In this document: piece after piece, positions 39,313 through 49,434 of the stretch | How the letters are laid out: each line of letters opens with the position of its first letter | Numbering within the stretch: the first letter of the stretch is position 1 | Assembly: GCF_009883795.1 (NCBI RefSeq) | Contig: NZ_CP033868.1 | Coordinates: 431,501 to 495,500 of the forward strand | Origin: Coxiella endosymbiont of Amblyomma sculptum | GTDB taxonomy: Bacteria; Pseudomonadota; Gammaproteobacteria; Coxiellales; Coxiellaceae | Direction: 5' to 3' | DNA length: 64,000 bases | Made by a program: the position numbers and the translations under genes | The notes under the pieces: generated by a model | The model's input: only the letters and a program-made list of their open reading frames with translations | Databases searched by the model: none | Told to the model about the DNA's origin: nothing

Positions 39313-39531
39313 TTGTTTCGTCGAAAAAAGTTTTGTGTTTTTAAGGCAAAAAGTATTCAAGAGATTGATTATAAAGACGTTGACTTATTAAGAAACTACG
39401 TTATGGAATCTGGCCGTATAGTTCCGAGTCGCATCACAGGAACAAGCGCAAAATATCAACGTCAATTATCCCGTGCCATTAAAATAGCTCGTTATTTGGC
39501 TTTATTGCCGTATTGTGATACGCATAGGTAA
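39313..39531 (+). CDS. rpsR: 30S ribosomal protein S18
   Basis: S18 pairs with S6 on the 30S platform. The motifs KEIDYKD-like [35 protein letters not shown] and [14 protein letters not shown] cover the whole family domain. Length 72 residues against 75 in E. coli. The start is TTG 39313, supported by AGGAG at 39301-39305 seven bases upstream. There is no in-frame ATG nearby. Confidence 0.96.
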   Translation: MFRRKKFCVFKAKSIQEIDYKDVDLLRNYVMESGRIVPSRITGTSAKYQRQLSRAIKIARYLALLPYCDTHR

Positions 39532-39584
39532 ATTCAATCTTTTATTTTTTTCGAGAGATAAGTGTAATTTAGAGTTAAGGTAAT

Positions 39585-40496
39585 TTGAATAATTTAGTTC
39601 AAAAACTAGGAGAATACCTACTAGCCGATAACATGTGCGCATCTATGTCTGCGCTAGGTTGTGTGTTATTGGGTTTCGTTTTACCTGTAGGTTTTATCGC
39701 TTCCCTAGTTTTAGGATTGATTACGCTCCAAAAAGGCTATAAAGCGAGTTTGTCCGTTTTATCTTTTATACTTTTACCTGCTATTGCCTTAGCGATAACC
39801 CAACATTTTGGATTTTTTTACAGATTCGATCTATTGTTGGCTCAATGTGGTTTAATGTTTGTACTAGCTCTGATTCTGCGTCACACTGTTTCCTGGAAAC
39901 GAGTGTTGGAATCCGCTTCTTTAATAGGAATTTTACTGGTCAGTCTAATTCATCTTGTTTTTCCTAATATTCGGAAAATATGGGTGGAATTAATCAAAGG
40001 TTATTTTTTAACTAACGACTGGATGTTGACTTTTCATTTGGATACCAATCATTCTGCAGAAATTATTCGGAGTTTAGCTACTATCGCTACCGGCAGTTTT
40101 GTTTTTTTTGTTTTATTTGGAATAATTGTTTTGCTAGTTTTAGCCAGATGGTGGCAAACAGCTCTTTTTTTTCCAGGACGATTTCGATTGGAATTTACAG
40201 AGATCCGTATGGATCAAACGAGTGCAATGCTGTTGATCATTGTTACTATTGGTTTGTTTTGGCAATCGAGTTGGCTGGAAGATATTTATCCTACATTGTT
40301 ACTTCCTTTTATGATAGGAGGCTTGAGTCTTCTTCATCGGTTGGCGATAAATCGGAAGGAGATGCTGTTGTTGATAATAACAATCTATATTGCTCTACTA
40401 TTGTTGACTTTTTTTACAACTGTCGTTTTAGCTATCGTAGGACTTATGGACAGTTTCTGTAATTTTCGAAAACGTTATGTATTGTTTCAAAATTGA
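39585..40496 (+). CDS. DUF2232 membrane protein
   Basis: A 303-residue integral membrane protein with about eight hydrophobic helices, for example GCVLLGFVLPVGFIASLVLG and FVFFVLFGIIVLLVLARWW. The ARWWQTALFFPGRFRLEF segment near residue 190 is typical of DUF2232 proteins found between rpsR and rplI in several gammaproteobacteria. Function unknown. The start is TTG 39585, with TTAAGG just upstream and no alternative ATG before the first helix. Confidence 0.8.
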   Translation: MNNLVQKLGEYLLADNMCASMSALGCVLLGFVLPVGFIASLVLGLITLQKGYKASLSVLSFILLPAIALAITQHFGFFYRFDLLLAQCGLMFVLALILRHTVSWKRVLESASLIGILLVSLIHLVFPNIRKIWVELIKGYFLTNDWMLTFHLDTNHSAEIIRSLATIATGSFVFFVLFGIIVLLVLARWWQTALFFPGRFRLEFTEIRMDQTSAMLLIIVTIGLFWQSSWLEDIYPTLLLPFMIGGLSLLHRLAINRKEMLLLIITIYIALLLLTFFTTVVLAIVGLMDSFCNFRKRYVLFQN

Positions 40497-40519
40497 AATA
40501 AATAATAAGGATTTAAGTT

Positions 40520-40978
40520 ATGAATACTGTAAAAGTTATTTTGCGAGAAAAAGTAAATGGTTTAGGAAATATTGGCGATCAGGTTCTTGTAAAACCTGGA
40601 TACGCAAGGAATTTTCTGTTATCGCATGGAAAGGCGGTACTTGCTACAACAGAACATGTTGCAGAATTTGAAAAATATCGTGCAGATCTGGAAAAGCTGC
40701 TGACGGAACAAATAGAACGGGCTAAAGTGCGCGCAAAGGAATTAGAAGGGAAAACTTTCCGCATTCTGGCAAAATCTGGAAACGAAGGGAAGCTTTTCGG
40801 TTCAGTAGGACCGAGGGAAATTTCTGAAGCGATTGTCAGTCGTGGTTTTTCTATTGAAAAACATGAAATAATACTTCCTGAAGGGCCTATCCGTCAGATT
40901 GGAGAATACGAAATTAAAATCCGTCTTCACACTACAATTTCTACTACAGTGGAAATTGTAATATCATCCGATGAATAA
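40520..40978 (+). CDS. rplI: 50S ribosomal protein L9
   Basis: L9 is a two-domain 23S rRNA-binding protein. The N-terminal domain shows VILREKVNGLGNIGDQVLVKPGYARNFLLS (read in parts), followed by the long connecting helix and the C-terminal domain KLFGSVGPREISEAI with IRQIGEYEIKIRLH. Length 152 residues. AAGGA lies about eight bases before ATG 40520. Confidence 0.97.
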   Translation: MNTVKVILREKVNGLGNIGDQVLVKPGYARNFLLSHGKAVLATTEHVAEFEKYRADLEKLLTEQIERAKVRAKELEGKTFRILAKSGNEGKLFGSVGPREISEAIVSRGFSIEKHEIILPEGPIRQIGEYEIKIRLHTTISTTVEIVISSDE

Positions 40979-41101
40979 AAAAATACTTCTCGAAAGCAAA
41001 AAAGTACTTCTTAGAATTAGAATGGAAGCAAAAGAAGGTTAAAAATTTATGCAAGAAACAATCTTCTTGTTTCAATGTAGAGGTGTTACACTACAAAAAC
41101 T

Positions 41102-42478
41102 ATGTTTCCGCATCAAAAAGATAAAGTTTCCCCTCCTAAAATTCCGCCTCATTCACAAGAAGCAGAACAGTCTGTACTTGGTGCTTTGATGTTGGACGAC
41201 CGCGCTTGGGATTGCGTTGTAGATCGTATAAGCGCAAAAGACTTTTACCGATCTGATCATCAGAAAATTTTTGAAACAATGTCTTACTTAGTTGAGCACC
41301 ATAAACCTTTAGATGTATTGACTGTGTCCGAATTCCTTAAGACAAGAGATCAACTGAGTATATCTGGAGCTTCTTATCTTTACGAATTGGCTAAAAACAC
41401 ACCTAGTGCTGCAAACGTTACGGCCTATGCAGATATTGTACGAGAATTGGCGGTTTTGCGAAAATTGATCGAAGTTGGAACAGATATTGTACGAGATGGA
41501 TTTTATCCCAACGGTCGAGACATGAGAGAATTGTTGGATACGGCCGAACAAAAAGTTTTTAATATCTCTGAAAGTTATTCTCGAGGATTGGGTCCTTTAC
41601 CAATGAACATTTTGTTATCCAAAGCAACAAATCGTATCGAAACGCTTTATAGGTCCGGTAAAATTCTTACCGGACTGTCTTCGGGATTTGTCGATTTGGA
41701 TAGATTAACTTCTGGACTACAGCCATCTGATCTGATAGTTATTGCAAGTCGTCCTTCTATGGGAAAAACCATACTAGCAATTAATATTGCTGAACATGTA
41801 GCAATAAAATGCAACGTACCTGTACTCATTTTTAGTATGGAAATGCCTGCTGAAGCTTTGGTGATGCGGATGATTTCGTCTTTGGGGGAAATCGACCAAC
41901 ACAAAGTACGTACGGGTCAACTTAAAGACGATGACTGGCCTCGCATTACACACGCTGTAGAAATTCTTTCAGAAACCAAATTTTTTATTGACGACGCTCC
42001 CGCTCTCACTCCGGGAGAGATCCGTTCGAGAGCAAGACGTTTGGTACGTGAATACGGAAACTTAGGTTTGATTGCTGTGGATTATCTACAATTGATGCAT
42101 ATTTCAAAAAATAGGGAAAATCGTAATATGGAAATCTCCGAAATCTCTCGATCTTTAAAAGCATTAGCAAAAGAGTTAAATGTCCCCATTATTGCTCTAT
42201 CTCAACTTAATCGTAGCTTAGAATCTCGAATTGATAAGCGTCCTATGATGCCAGATTTACGAGAATCGGGTGCAATTGAACAAGATGCTGATCTAATTGC
42301 TTTTATTTATCGTGATGAGGTTTATCACGAAGATTCTCCTGACAAAGGGAAAGCGGAAATTATTGTTGCGAAACATCGGCATGGTCCTATTGGGAAAATA
42401 GTACTTACATTCCGTGGACAATATACTCGTTTTGATAATTTTTCTTGCGAGAATATACCGACGGCGATTACGCGTTGA
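41102..42478 (+). CDS. dnaB: Replicative DNA helicase DnaB
   Basis: DnaB is the hexameric 5'-3' helicase of the replisome. The N-terminal domain (PPHSQEAEQSVLGALMLD) and the RecA-like C-terminal domain are complete. Walker A is ASRPSMGKT, the B motif region is LIAVDYLQLM, and IALSQLNRSLESR and LRESGAIEQDADLI follow. The length of 458 residues is normal. No intein is present. The rplI-dnaB-alr order is common in gammaproteobacteria. Confidence 0.97.
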   Translation: MFPHQKDKVSPPKIPPHSQEAEQSVLGALMLDDRAWDCVVDRISAKDFYRSDHQKIFETMSYLVEHHKPLDVLTVSEFLKTRDQLSISGASYLYELAKNTPSAANVTAYADIVRELAVLRKLIEVGTDIVRDGFYPNGRDMRELLDTAEQKVFNISESYSRGLGPLPMNILLSKATNRIETLYRSGKILTGLSSGFVDLDRLTSGLQPSDLIVIASRPSMGKTILAINIAEHVAIKCNVPVLIFSMEMPAEALVMRMISSLGEIDQHKVRTGQLKDDDWPRITHAVEILSETKFFIDDAPALTPGEIRSRARRLVREYGNLGLIAVDYLQLMHISKNRENRNMEISEISRSLKALAKELNVPIIALSQLNRSLESRIDKRPMMPDLRESGAIEQDADLIAFIYRDEVYHEDSPDKGKAEIIVAKHRHGPIGKIVLTFRGQYTRFDNFSCENIPTAITR

Positions 42479-42489
42479 AAGTACACGTA

Positions 42490-43566
42490 ATGCATCAAAC
42501 ATTTGCCACTATTGATTTGCAGAGACTTAAATACAATTTTTCTCGGATCAAAGAGATTGCTCCTAATTCTGCTGTTCTGGCTATGATCAAAAGTAATGGC
42601 TACGGTCACGGATTGATTCGAGTTGCTAAAACACTCGAACGTGCAAACGCGTTTGGAGTTTCTTGCATCGACGAAGCATTAATTTTAAGAAGCAACGGAA
42701 TTTCGACACCAATTGTAGTAATGCGTGGATTTAGCGACAAAATGGAATTGAATGAATTCATTCAGAATGATCTAATGGCGGTGATTCATCATTCTTATCA
42801 AGTGGATCTTTTGAGAGAAAATAAAACTTTTTCAACTCTGCAGATTTGGCTAAAGATTGATACTGGAATGCATCGATTAGGTTTTTCTCCAAAGAACTTA
42901 AAATCTGTCTACGATCGTCTATCTTCTTGTCTGTCTATACAAAAACCCATTGGATTAATGACGCATTTAGCCGACGCTGATAACGAAGATCGATCTTTTA
43001 CTGAATGGCAAATCAATCGATTTATTAAAATCACTGAAAATCAGCATGTTCCTAAAAGTATAGTAAATTCAGCAGGTTTATTGAATTATCCTATCGCTTT
43101 TTTTGATTGGGTCCGTCCTGGAATTATGTTATATGGAGTATCCCCTTTCTCTTGGGAAACTGGTGTTGAACGAAACTTAAAGCCCGTAATGACTCTATCC
43201 GCTAAGATAATATCAATTAAAAATTGCCGTCCTGGGGATGTAGTAGGCTACGGATGTTCTTGGCGTTTCTCAGAGAATACGCTTATTGGAATTGTCAGTA
43301 TTGGCTATGGTGATGGATATTTACGTCGTATACCCAGTGGTACTCCAACTCTACTACATGGAAAAACATGTCCACTACTCGGTCGAGTGTCTATGGATAT
43401 GATAGCCATTGATTTGAATCGAGAACCAAACGCCAAAATTGGCGACGAAGTGATTTTGTGGGGAAGCAATTTGCCTATTGAACACATAGCCAAACAAGCA
43501 GGTACTACCGGATACGAATTATTGTGTCGGATAAATCAACGAGTTCAATTTAGGGAAAAACGATGA
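42490..43566 (+). CDS. alr: Alanine racemase
   Basis: Alr makes D-alanine for the cell wall, feeding Ddl. The PLP lysine is K34 in AMIKSNGYGHGL when counting from ATG 42490. The second-base tyrosine region is GYGCSW, and LGRVSMDMIAID is intact. I chose ATG 42490 (MHQTFATIDL) because it aligns with family N-termini; the frame stays open 15 codons upstream into dnaB. Length 358 residues. The stop overlaps the sdhE start by four bases. Confidence 0.95.
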   Translation: MHQTFATIDLQRLKYNFSRIKEIAPNSAVLAMIKSNGYGHGLIRVAKTLERANAFGVSCIDEALILRSNGISTPIVVMRGFSDKMELNEFIQNDLMAVIHHSYQVDLLRENKTFSTLQIWLKIDTGMHRLGFSPKNLKSVYDRLSSCLSIQKPIGLMTHLADADNEDRSFTEWQINRFIKITENQHVPKSIVNSAGLLNYPIAFFDWVRPGIMLYGVSPFSWETGVERNLKPVMTLSAKIISIKNCRPGDVVGYGCSWRFSENTLIGIVSIGYGDGYLRRIPSGTPTLLHGKTCPLLGRVSMDMIAIDLNREPNAKIGDEVILWGSNLPIEHIAKQAGTTGYELLCRINQRVQFREKR

Positions 43567-43835
43567 GGTTTTCAGAGAGGTTTTCAGAATCAAAAAAAAT
43601 TAAATTGAAGTGCCGTCGCGGTATTTTGGAATTGGACATTATTCTAAATCGGTTTTATAAAAAGAAATTTCAAAATTTGAGTGCTGAAGAAAAAAAATTG
43701 TTCAATCAACTTCTTGATGAGTCTGATTCCTTGCTTTACGATTGGTTGCTTGGTTGCAAAACTTCTTTGAATTCTCGATTACAAAGTCTGATTGAGAAAA
43801 TAACTGACCTCGCTATAGAAAAGTTTTCAAATTGA
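43563..43835 (+). CDS. sdhE: FAD assembly factor SdhE
   Basis: SdhE helps attach FAD covalently to the succinate dehydrogenase flavoprotein. The RRGILELD motif is the conserved RGxxE signature of the family, followed by LNRFYKKKFQNLSAEEKKLFNQLLD and LYDWLLG. Length 90 residues. A 12-base in-frame tandem duplication (43565-43588) encodes RFSE twice right after the start Met. Overlap with alr suggests translational coupling. Confidence 0.9.
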   Translation: MRFSERFSESKKIKLKCRRGILELDIILNRFYKKKFQNLSAEEKKLFNQLLDESDSLLYDWLLGCKTSLNSRLQSLIEKITDLAIEKFSN

Positions 43836-43964
43836 TTCTTTCTTTTTGGAAACACCAAATTTTTTATGATCGAGGGAAATTCAAAAAGAAGTAGGAAAAT
43901 TTTGTATCTTCCTTATCTCGTACAGATAATTTACAGAGTTTCGGTTGCTACTAAGTAAAATACG

Positions 43965-45023
43965 ATGTCCGGAAATACATTTGGGAAACTGTTTACTGTA
44001 ACTACCGCCGGAGAAAGTCATGGTCCGGTATTAGCGGCAATCATCGACGGCTGTCCACCTAGGCTTTCTTTGAGTGAAAAAGACATTCAATCGGATGTTA
44101 ATCGACGCAGGACTGGACAATCTTTATTTACTTCGCAGCGTAGAGAATTCGATAGAATTAAAATATTGTCAGGAGTTTTTAGAGGGAAAACTACAGGAAC
44201 CCCTATCACATTATTGGTTCAAAATAATGATCAACGCTTACGGGACTATTCTAAAATAGAAACATTGTTTCGCCCTGGTCACGGTGACTATACTTATTTT
44301 AAAAAATATGGATTGAGAGACTATCGAGGAGGAGGAAGAGCTTCTGCTCGAGAAACCGTTATGCGGGTTGCTGCTGGCGCTGTTGCTAAAAAATATTTGC
44401 GAGAAACGTTGCGAATCGATATTCAAGGATATGTTTTTGCTGTAGGTCCTATTCGAGCAGAAAAAATTAATTTGTCCGTTGTGGAAAATAATCCTTTTTT
44501 CTTTCCTGATGAAAATAAAATTTCGAAACTTAAGCGGTTTATTACGGAATTGCGACGACAAGGAAATTCAATTGGTGCACAAGTTAACGTGATTGCAAGA
44601 GGAGTTCCTGTAGGGTTGGGAGATCCTGTATTCGATAAATTAGACGCTGACATTGCTTCTGCTATGATGGGAATTAACGCCGTTAAAGGAGTGGAGATTG
44701 GAGATGGATTCTCGGTGATCGAACAGACAGGATTAATTCATCGTGATGAAATGCGAAAAGAAGGTTTTTTATCTAATCATTCTGGAGGGATATTGGCCGG
44801 AATTTCTTCGGGTCAAGATATTCTTGTAAGTCTTTCTTTCAAACCGACACCCAGTATTCGAATTTTGGGAAGAACTCTCGATACCAAAGAACAAGAAACG
44901 ACTGTGATTACTACAGGTCGTCACGATCCTTGCGTAGGACTTCGTGCTACGCCTGTTGCTGAAGCCATGCTGGCTTTAGTGTTAATGGATCATTATTTAC
45001 GCCATAAGGCCCAAAACTTATGA
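43965..45023 (+). CDS. aroC: Chorismate synthase
   Basis: AroC makes chorismate, precursor of aromatic amino acids, PABA for folate, and quinones. Family motifs include [60 protein letters not shown] and the C-terminal [18 protein letters not shown]. Length 352 residues, normal. It needs reduced FMN. Confidence 0.97.
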   Translation: MSGNTFGKLFTVTTAGESHGPVLAAIIDGCPPRLSLSEKDIQSDVNRRRTGQSLFTSQRREFDRIKILSGVFRGKTTGTPITLLVQNNDQRLRDYSKIETLFRPGHGDYTYFKKYGLRDYRGGGRASARETVMRVAAGAVAKKYLRETLRIDIQGYVFAVGPIRAEKINLSVVENNPFFFPDENKISKLKRFITELRRQGNSIGAQVNVIARGVPVGLGDPVFDKLDADIASAMMGINAVKGVEIGDGFSVIEQTGLIHRDEMRKEGFLSNHSGGILAGISSGQDILVSLSFKPTPSIRILGRTLDTKEQETTVITTGRHDPCVGLRATPVAEAMLALVLMDHYLRHKAQNL

Positions 45024-45054
45024 GATATTGTTTGAGACAGATAGAAAAATCGTT

Positions 45055-46068
45055 GTGTATAACATCGCTATAGTAGGAGCAACTGGTATAGTTGGCGAAA
45101 CAATCTTTCAACTTCTTCTTGAGAGACAATTCCCCGCTAGGAAAATTTATCTAGTCGCAAGCAAACGTTCGGAAGGAAAAAAAATACTGCTTGGTGGGAA
45201 ACAAAAAAAGATTTACAATTTGGAAGAATTCGATTTTTCTACGATCCATTTCGCTTTTTTTGCAGCTGGGGAAGAGTGTTCGTCCCGACACGCACCACGT
45301 GCTGCAGAGACAGGATGTGTTGTAATCGATAATACTTCCTGTTTTCGCTATGAAAACGACGTTCCGTTGGTAGTTCCGGAAGTAAATCTGTCTGCCTTGA
45401 CGAATTATCGTAACCGTAACATTATTGCCAATCCAAATTGTTCTACTATCCAGCTGGTGGTAGCTATAAAACCTATATACGACATTGTAGAAATTGCGCG
45501 TATAAATGTTGTTACGTATCAATCTGTTTCGGGAGCAGGTCGAAAAGCTATTCGGGAATTAGAGGAACAAACCGTTTGTTTATTAAACGGTAAACCTATA
45601 GGAAAGTTAACTGTTTTTCCCTTACAAATTGCTTTCAATGTATTGCCCCATATTGATGTTTTTTGTGACAATGGATATACGAGAGAAGAAATGAAAATGG
45701 TTTGGGAAACACACAAAATTATGGGCAATCGCAGTTTACAAATTAATCCGACAGCCGTTCGAGTTCCATTATTTTTTGGTCATTCCGAAGCTGTTTACAT
45801 CGAAACTTGCCGTCCCATTAGCCTGGAAAAGGTAAGAGAATGCCTAAAGCGGGCTTCAGGGATTGTAGTGATAGACGAAAATAATTCCTATCCGACCGCC
45901 GCTAGTCATGCTAAAAATACCGATGCAGTTTTTATTGGAAGGATTCGAAAAGATATTTTCTGTTCAAATGGAATAAATTTATGGGTAGTAGCCAATAATG
46001 TCCGGAAGGGTGCTGCGCTCAATTCTGTTCAAATAGCGGAAGCATTAATTAACGAAAACTTTTTCTGA
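45055..46068 (+). CDS. asd: Aspartate-semialdehyde dehydrogenase
   Basis: Asd reduces aspartyl phosphate to aspartate semialdehyde for lysine/diaminopimelate, threonine and methionine. The product of LysC, also in this window, is its substrate. The NADP motif VGATGIVGETIF, catalytic cysteine in ANPNCSTIQ, and SVSGAGRKAI are present. GTG 45055 gives MYNIAIVGATG, the usual N-terminus. A TTG at 45028 would add nine residues and overlap nothing. Length about 337 residues, the non-enterobacterial type. Confidence 0.94.
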   Translation: MYNIAIVGATGIVGETIFQLLLERQFPARKIYLVASKRSEGKKILLGGKQKKIYNLEEFDFSTIHFAFFAAGEECSSRHAPRAAETGCVVIDNTSCFRYENDVPLVVPEVNLSALTNYRNRNIIANPNCSTIQLVVAIKPIYDIVEIARINVVTYQSVSGAGRKAIRELEEQTVCLLNGKPIGKLTVFPLQIAFNVLPHIDVFCDNGYTREEMKMVWETHKIMGNRSLQINPTAVRVPLFFGHSEAVYIETCRPISLEKVRECLKRASGIVVIDENNSYPTAASHAKNTDAVFIGRIRKDIFCSNGINLWVVANNVRKGAALNSVQIAEALINENFF

Positions 46069-46192
46069 CTGGTGTTTTGCGAATAAGAACGGACAGTTCA
46101 AAAAATATTTTGTCTCTATTGAGAGAGTATTTTTAACATCCAATTGTGGAGTCGTGTATTATGTCTTGATATTCCGACTATAGTTGATTTTT

Positions 46193-47401
46193 ATGTTACA
46201 CAACAGGAAAATTCTTCTTGGCATTACCGGTTCTATCGCTGCTTATAAAAGTGTCGAATTAATACGAAGATTAAGAAAACAAGGAGCGTTAGTTAGGGTA
46301 GTGATGACACCTAAGGCGCAAGCTTTTATTTCTCCGTTGACTTTCCAAACAGTATCCGGATTTCCTGTATCAGGCAAGTTGTTTTCTGCTCAAAATTTCT
46401 CTGGAATGGCGCATGTTGATTTAGCTCGGTGGTGCGAGCAAATTTTAATTGCTCCCGCCAGCGCTGATTTCATTTCACGATTGGCGTATGGTCGAGCGAA
46501 CGATCTTCTTACAACCCTTTGCTTAACTACAGAAACACCAATTGCAGTAGCTCCTTCTATGAATCAACGAATGTGGTATAACGAAATTACCCAAACAAAC
46601 ATCATACGGCTTCAAAAATACGGTATTGAAATATTTGGACCCGATATAGGCGCACAAATATGTGGGGATTTTGGTCCGGGAAGAATGCTGGAACCTGAAG
46701 AATTAGTATATTGTTTGGAACAACGCACAGTTGAAAAAATTCTTACAGACAAATATGTACTCGTAACAGCAGGTCCAACGTGTGAAGCTATTGATCCCGT
46801 ACGCTATCTTACTAATCGAAGTTCTGGAAAAATGGGCTACGCTTTAGCTAAAGCAGCTATTACTATGGGAGCTACAGTTACTTTGGTCAGTGGACCAACA
46901 ACTCTGTTTCTTCCCAAAAACGTTAATCGTATTGATGTTGTAACCGCGCAAGAGATGCTTGAGGCGGTTATACAAGAAGCTTCAAAGTGCGATGTGTTTA
47001 TCAGTGCAGCGGCCATAAGCGACTACCGTTCCGCTATGCCGTCGGTTACAAAAATAAAAAAGTGTAAAGTTTCTCTGTCTCTTGATTTGGTAAGAAATCC
47101 TGACATTATATCGGCAGTATCTAGTCTACCTAATAAGCCTTTTATTGTAGGTTTTGCATTGGAAACTGAAAATCATTTGGAAAACGCAAAAATGAAATTG
47201 CGGAAAAAAAATATGGATATGGTTGTACTCAATTCGGAAAAAGCGTTTGAAAGTAATGTAAATACTGTCACTGTAATCAATAAATTAGGAAAAATCCAAG
47301 ATTTTTCTTCAAAAAAGAAATTCTTTTTGGCAATTGATTTGATGAAATTGATCGCTGAAAATTTGTCCAATCTTCGATGCGATAGCCATTTCGGAAGATA
47401 A
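46193..47401 (+). CDS. coaBC: Bifunctional CoA biosynthesis protein CoaBC (Dfp)
   Basis: The N-terminal CoaC domain decarboxylates phosphopantothenoylcysteine with FMN. It shows GITGSIAAYKSVELIR, HVDLARWC with the active-site His, PSMNQRMW and the cysteine of ICGDFGPGRM. The C-terminal CoaB domain adds cysteine to phosphopantothenate and shows VTAGPTCEAIDPVRYLTNRS, GKMGYALA and SAAISDYR. Length 402 from ATG 46193; TTG 46184 is an alternative. No dut gene follows, unlike E. coli. Confidence 0.96.
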   Translation: MLHNRKILLGITGSIAAYKSVELIRRLRKQGALVRVVMTPKAQAFISPLTFQTVSGFPVSGKLFSAQNFSGMAHVDLARWCEQILIAPASADFISRLAYGRANDLLTTLCLTTETPIAVAPSMNQRMWYNEITQTNIIRLQKYGIEIFGPDIGAQICGDFGPGRMLEPEELVYCLEQRTVEKILTDKYVLVTAGPTCEAIDPVRYLTNRSSGKMGYALAKAAITMGATVTLVSGPTTLFLPKNVNRIDVVTAQEMLEAVIQEASKCDVFISAAAISDYRSAMPSVTKIKKCKVSLSLDLVRNPDIISAVSSLPNKPFIVGFALETENHLENAKMKLRKKNMDMVVLNSEKAFESNVNTVTVINKLGKIQDFSSKKKFFLAIDLMKLIAENLSNLRCDSHFGR

Positions 47402-47620
47402 GATCGAAAATTTTGTGTCTCAATATCTTCTATTGTTATTTTAGTGTTTTCTTGTTGAGAATAATTTCTTAAACTTTACTTGATATCGAATAAAAAACGT
47501 AGGGAATGATACTGCGTTTTCTTCAAAAAAATCTTTCTTAGTTATTTGTTATGATATACGAATGAGAGCAGAAAAAGAACACTGTACAATTTTTTCCTTA
47601 ATTGTGAGATTGGAATCGTT

Positions 47621-48412
47621 ATGATCCGTCGTGTTGTTTTAGGTGTAAGTTATGACGGATCTGCTTATCGCGGTTGGCAAATCCAAAAGGGTCTTAAAAC
47701 GATTCAGGGAGAATTAGAAACGGCTTTACACACAGTAGCCAGTCATCCTGTTTCCACAGTTTGTGCCGGTCGAACTGATTCTGGAGTGCACGCAAATGGA
47801 CAGGTAGTGCATTTTGATACAGTGTCTTACCGTAGTGGACGTTCTTGGATTTTCGGTATCAACAGCAATCTTTCTTCCGATATCAGTGTTTTGTGGGCTC
47901 AGGAAGTAGATAGGTGTTTTCACGCTCGATTTTCTGCGAAATCCAGACGGTATTGCTATCTGATTTATAATCGTGCAATTCGACCAGGAATTTTGCATAA
48001 GGCGATAGGATGGTGTCGTTGGCCTCTAGATGAAAATCGAATGAGAGTTGCTGCGCAGTACTTTATAGGAGAACACGATTTTCGATCCTTTCAAGGAAAA
48101 GGCTGTCAATCAAAAACTTCGACACGTACTATCTTTCGGATCAAAATTTCTCGCACGCAACATATGGTGGTTATTGAGGTACGAGGAAACGCTTTTTTAT
48201 TACATATGGTTCGGAATATTGTGGGTATTTTGATTGATATTGGAAGCGGGCGAAAAGAACCAAAATGGGCAGAAATTGTTCTAAAAGTTAAAGATTTCTA
48301 CAGAAGAACGGTAACGGTATCACCAAATGGATTGTATTTAGCAGATGTCACTTATCCTCAAGAATTTAATCTGCCTCAGACTCAATCAGGACCATTTTGT
48401 TTTAGTATATGA
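47621..48412 (+). CDS. truA: tRNA pseudouridine(38-40) synthase TruA
   Basis: TruA modifies U38-U40 in the tRNA anticodon stem. The catalytic aspartate lies in CAGRTDSGVHANGQVVHFDT. The N-terminal YDGSAYRGWQIQ, FHARFSAKSRRYCYLIYN and the C-terminal FLLHMVRNIVGILIDIGSG complete the family pattern. Length 263 residues. truA-accD-folC is a common gammaproteobacterial run. Confidence 0.97.
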   Translation: MIRRVVLGVSYDGSAYRGWQIQKGLKTIQGELETALHTVASHPVSTVCAGRTDSGVHANGQVVHFDTVSYRSGRSWIFGINSNLSSDISVLWAQEVDRCFHARFSAKSRRYCYLIYNRAIRPGILHKAIGWCRWPLDENRMRVAAQYFIGEHDFRSFQGKGCQSKTSTRTIFRIKISRTQHMVVIEVRGNAFLLHMVRNIVGILIDIGSGRKEPKWAEIVLKVKDFYRRTVTVSPNGLYLADVTYPQEFNLPQTQSGPFCFSI

Positions 48413-48483
48413 CATTTGTCTTTGTTTGGAATTGTCAATCAGTTGTATTAAGGTAAATAGAATTTGGAAAGGTTCAGATAAAA

Positions 48484-49344
48484 ATGAATTGGTTTATGCG
48501 ATTACTTCCAAAAATTTCCACTTCCATTAAGAAAGGAGTCCCAAGGGGAATTTGGAGCAAATGTCCTTCTTGTACGTCGATTCTGTATCGTGCTGAATTG
48601 GAAAGAAATTTGGAAGTGTGTCCTAAATGTAATTATCATATTCGTATTGGTGCTAGAAAACGGTTGATGCAATTTTTGGACTCGGGAGGCCAACAAGAAA
48701 TAGAGGGGCATCTGTTACCAATAGATCGCCTTAAGTTCCGAGATTCAAAGAAATACAAAGATCGGCTTAATAGCACCCAAAGATTGACGGGAGAGAAAGA
48801 AGCTCTCGTCGTATACAAAGGTAATCTTTACGATATTCCTATTATTGCTACCGCATTCGAATTCTCTTTTATTGGGGGATCGATGGGAACCGCGGTCGGA
48901 GAAAAATTTGTGAAAAGTGTAGAAATAGCTATGAAAGAAGAACGAACACTTATTTGTTTTTCAACGAGCGGAGGCGCTCGTATGCAAGAAGGTCTTTTCT
49001 CTTTGTTCCAAATGGCTAAAACAACTTTTGCGCTAGCACAACTGTCAAAACGTAGAATTCCATTTTTCTCAATATTGACGGATCCTACTATGGGAGGGGT
49101 TTCTGCTAGTTTAGCTATGTTGGGCGATGTTATTATCGCGGAACCTAATGCGTTGATTGGGTTTTCAGGACCACGAGTAATTGAACAGACTATTCGAGAA
49201 ACTCTACCAAAAGGTTTTCAACGCAGTAAATTTTTGTTAGAACATGGAGCTATCGATATGGTAGTAGATCGACGCGAATTAAGAAAAATTGTGTCCTCTC
49301 TCATCGCTAAATTAATCCACCGACCAATAATAAAAAATATATAA
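48484..49344 (+). CDS. accD: Acetyl-CoA carboxylase carboxyltransferase subunit beta
   Basis: AccD with AccA transfers carboxyl from biotin to acetyl-CoA for fatty acid synthesis. The N-terminal zinc ribbon CPSC...CPKC is at about residues 28-50, and the crotonase-fold core ([51 protein letters not shown]) is complete. Length 286 residues. The alpha subunit gene is not in this window. Confidence 0.97.
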   Translation: MNWFMRLLPKISTSIKKGVPRGIWSKCPSCTSILYRAELERNLEVCPKCNYHIRIGARKRLMQFLDSGGQQEIEGHLLPIDRLKFRDSKKYKDRLNSTQRLTGEKEALVVYKGNLYDIPIIATAFEFSFIGGSMGTAVGEKFVKSVEIAMKEERTLICFSTSGGARMQEGLFSLFQMAKTTFALAQLSKRRIPFFSILTDPTMGGVSASLAMLGDVIIAEPNALIGFSGPRVIEQTIRETLPKGFQRSKFLLEHGAIDMVVDRRELRKIVSSLIAKLIHRPIIKNI

Positions 49345-49401
49345 TCTACAATAATCGGAAATCTACATCAAGTTAGTCTAAATAAATTAGAGCATTCAAA
49401 T

Positions 49402-49433
49402 CCCAATAGGAAAGAAACCCAATAGGAAGGAAA
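49402..49433. repeat. 16-bp tandem duplication at the folC ribosome-binding site
   Basis: CCCAATAGGAAAGAAA (49402-49417) is followed by CCCAATAGGAAGGAAA (49418-49433), one mismatch. The second copy ends one base before the folC ATG. The single difference makes AGGAAGG, a better Shine-Dalgarno sequence, in the functional copy. Confidence 0.88.
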
Positions 49434-49434
49434 A

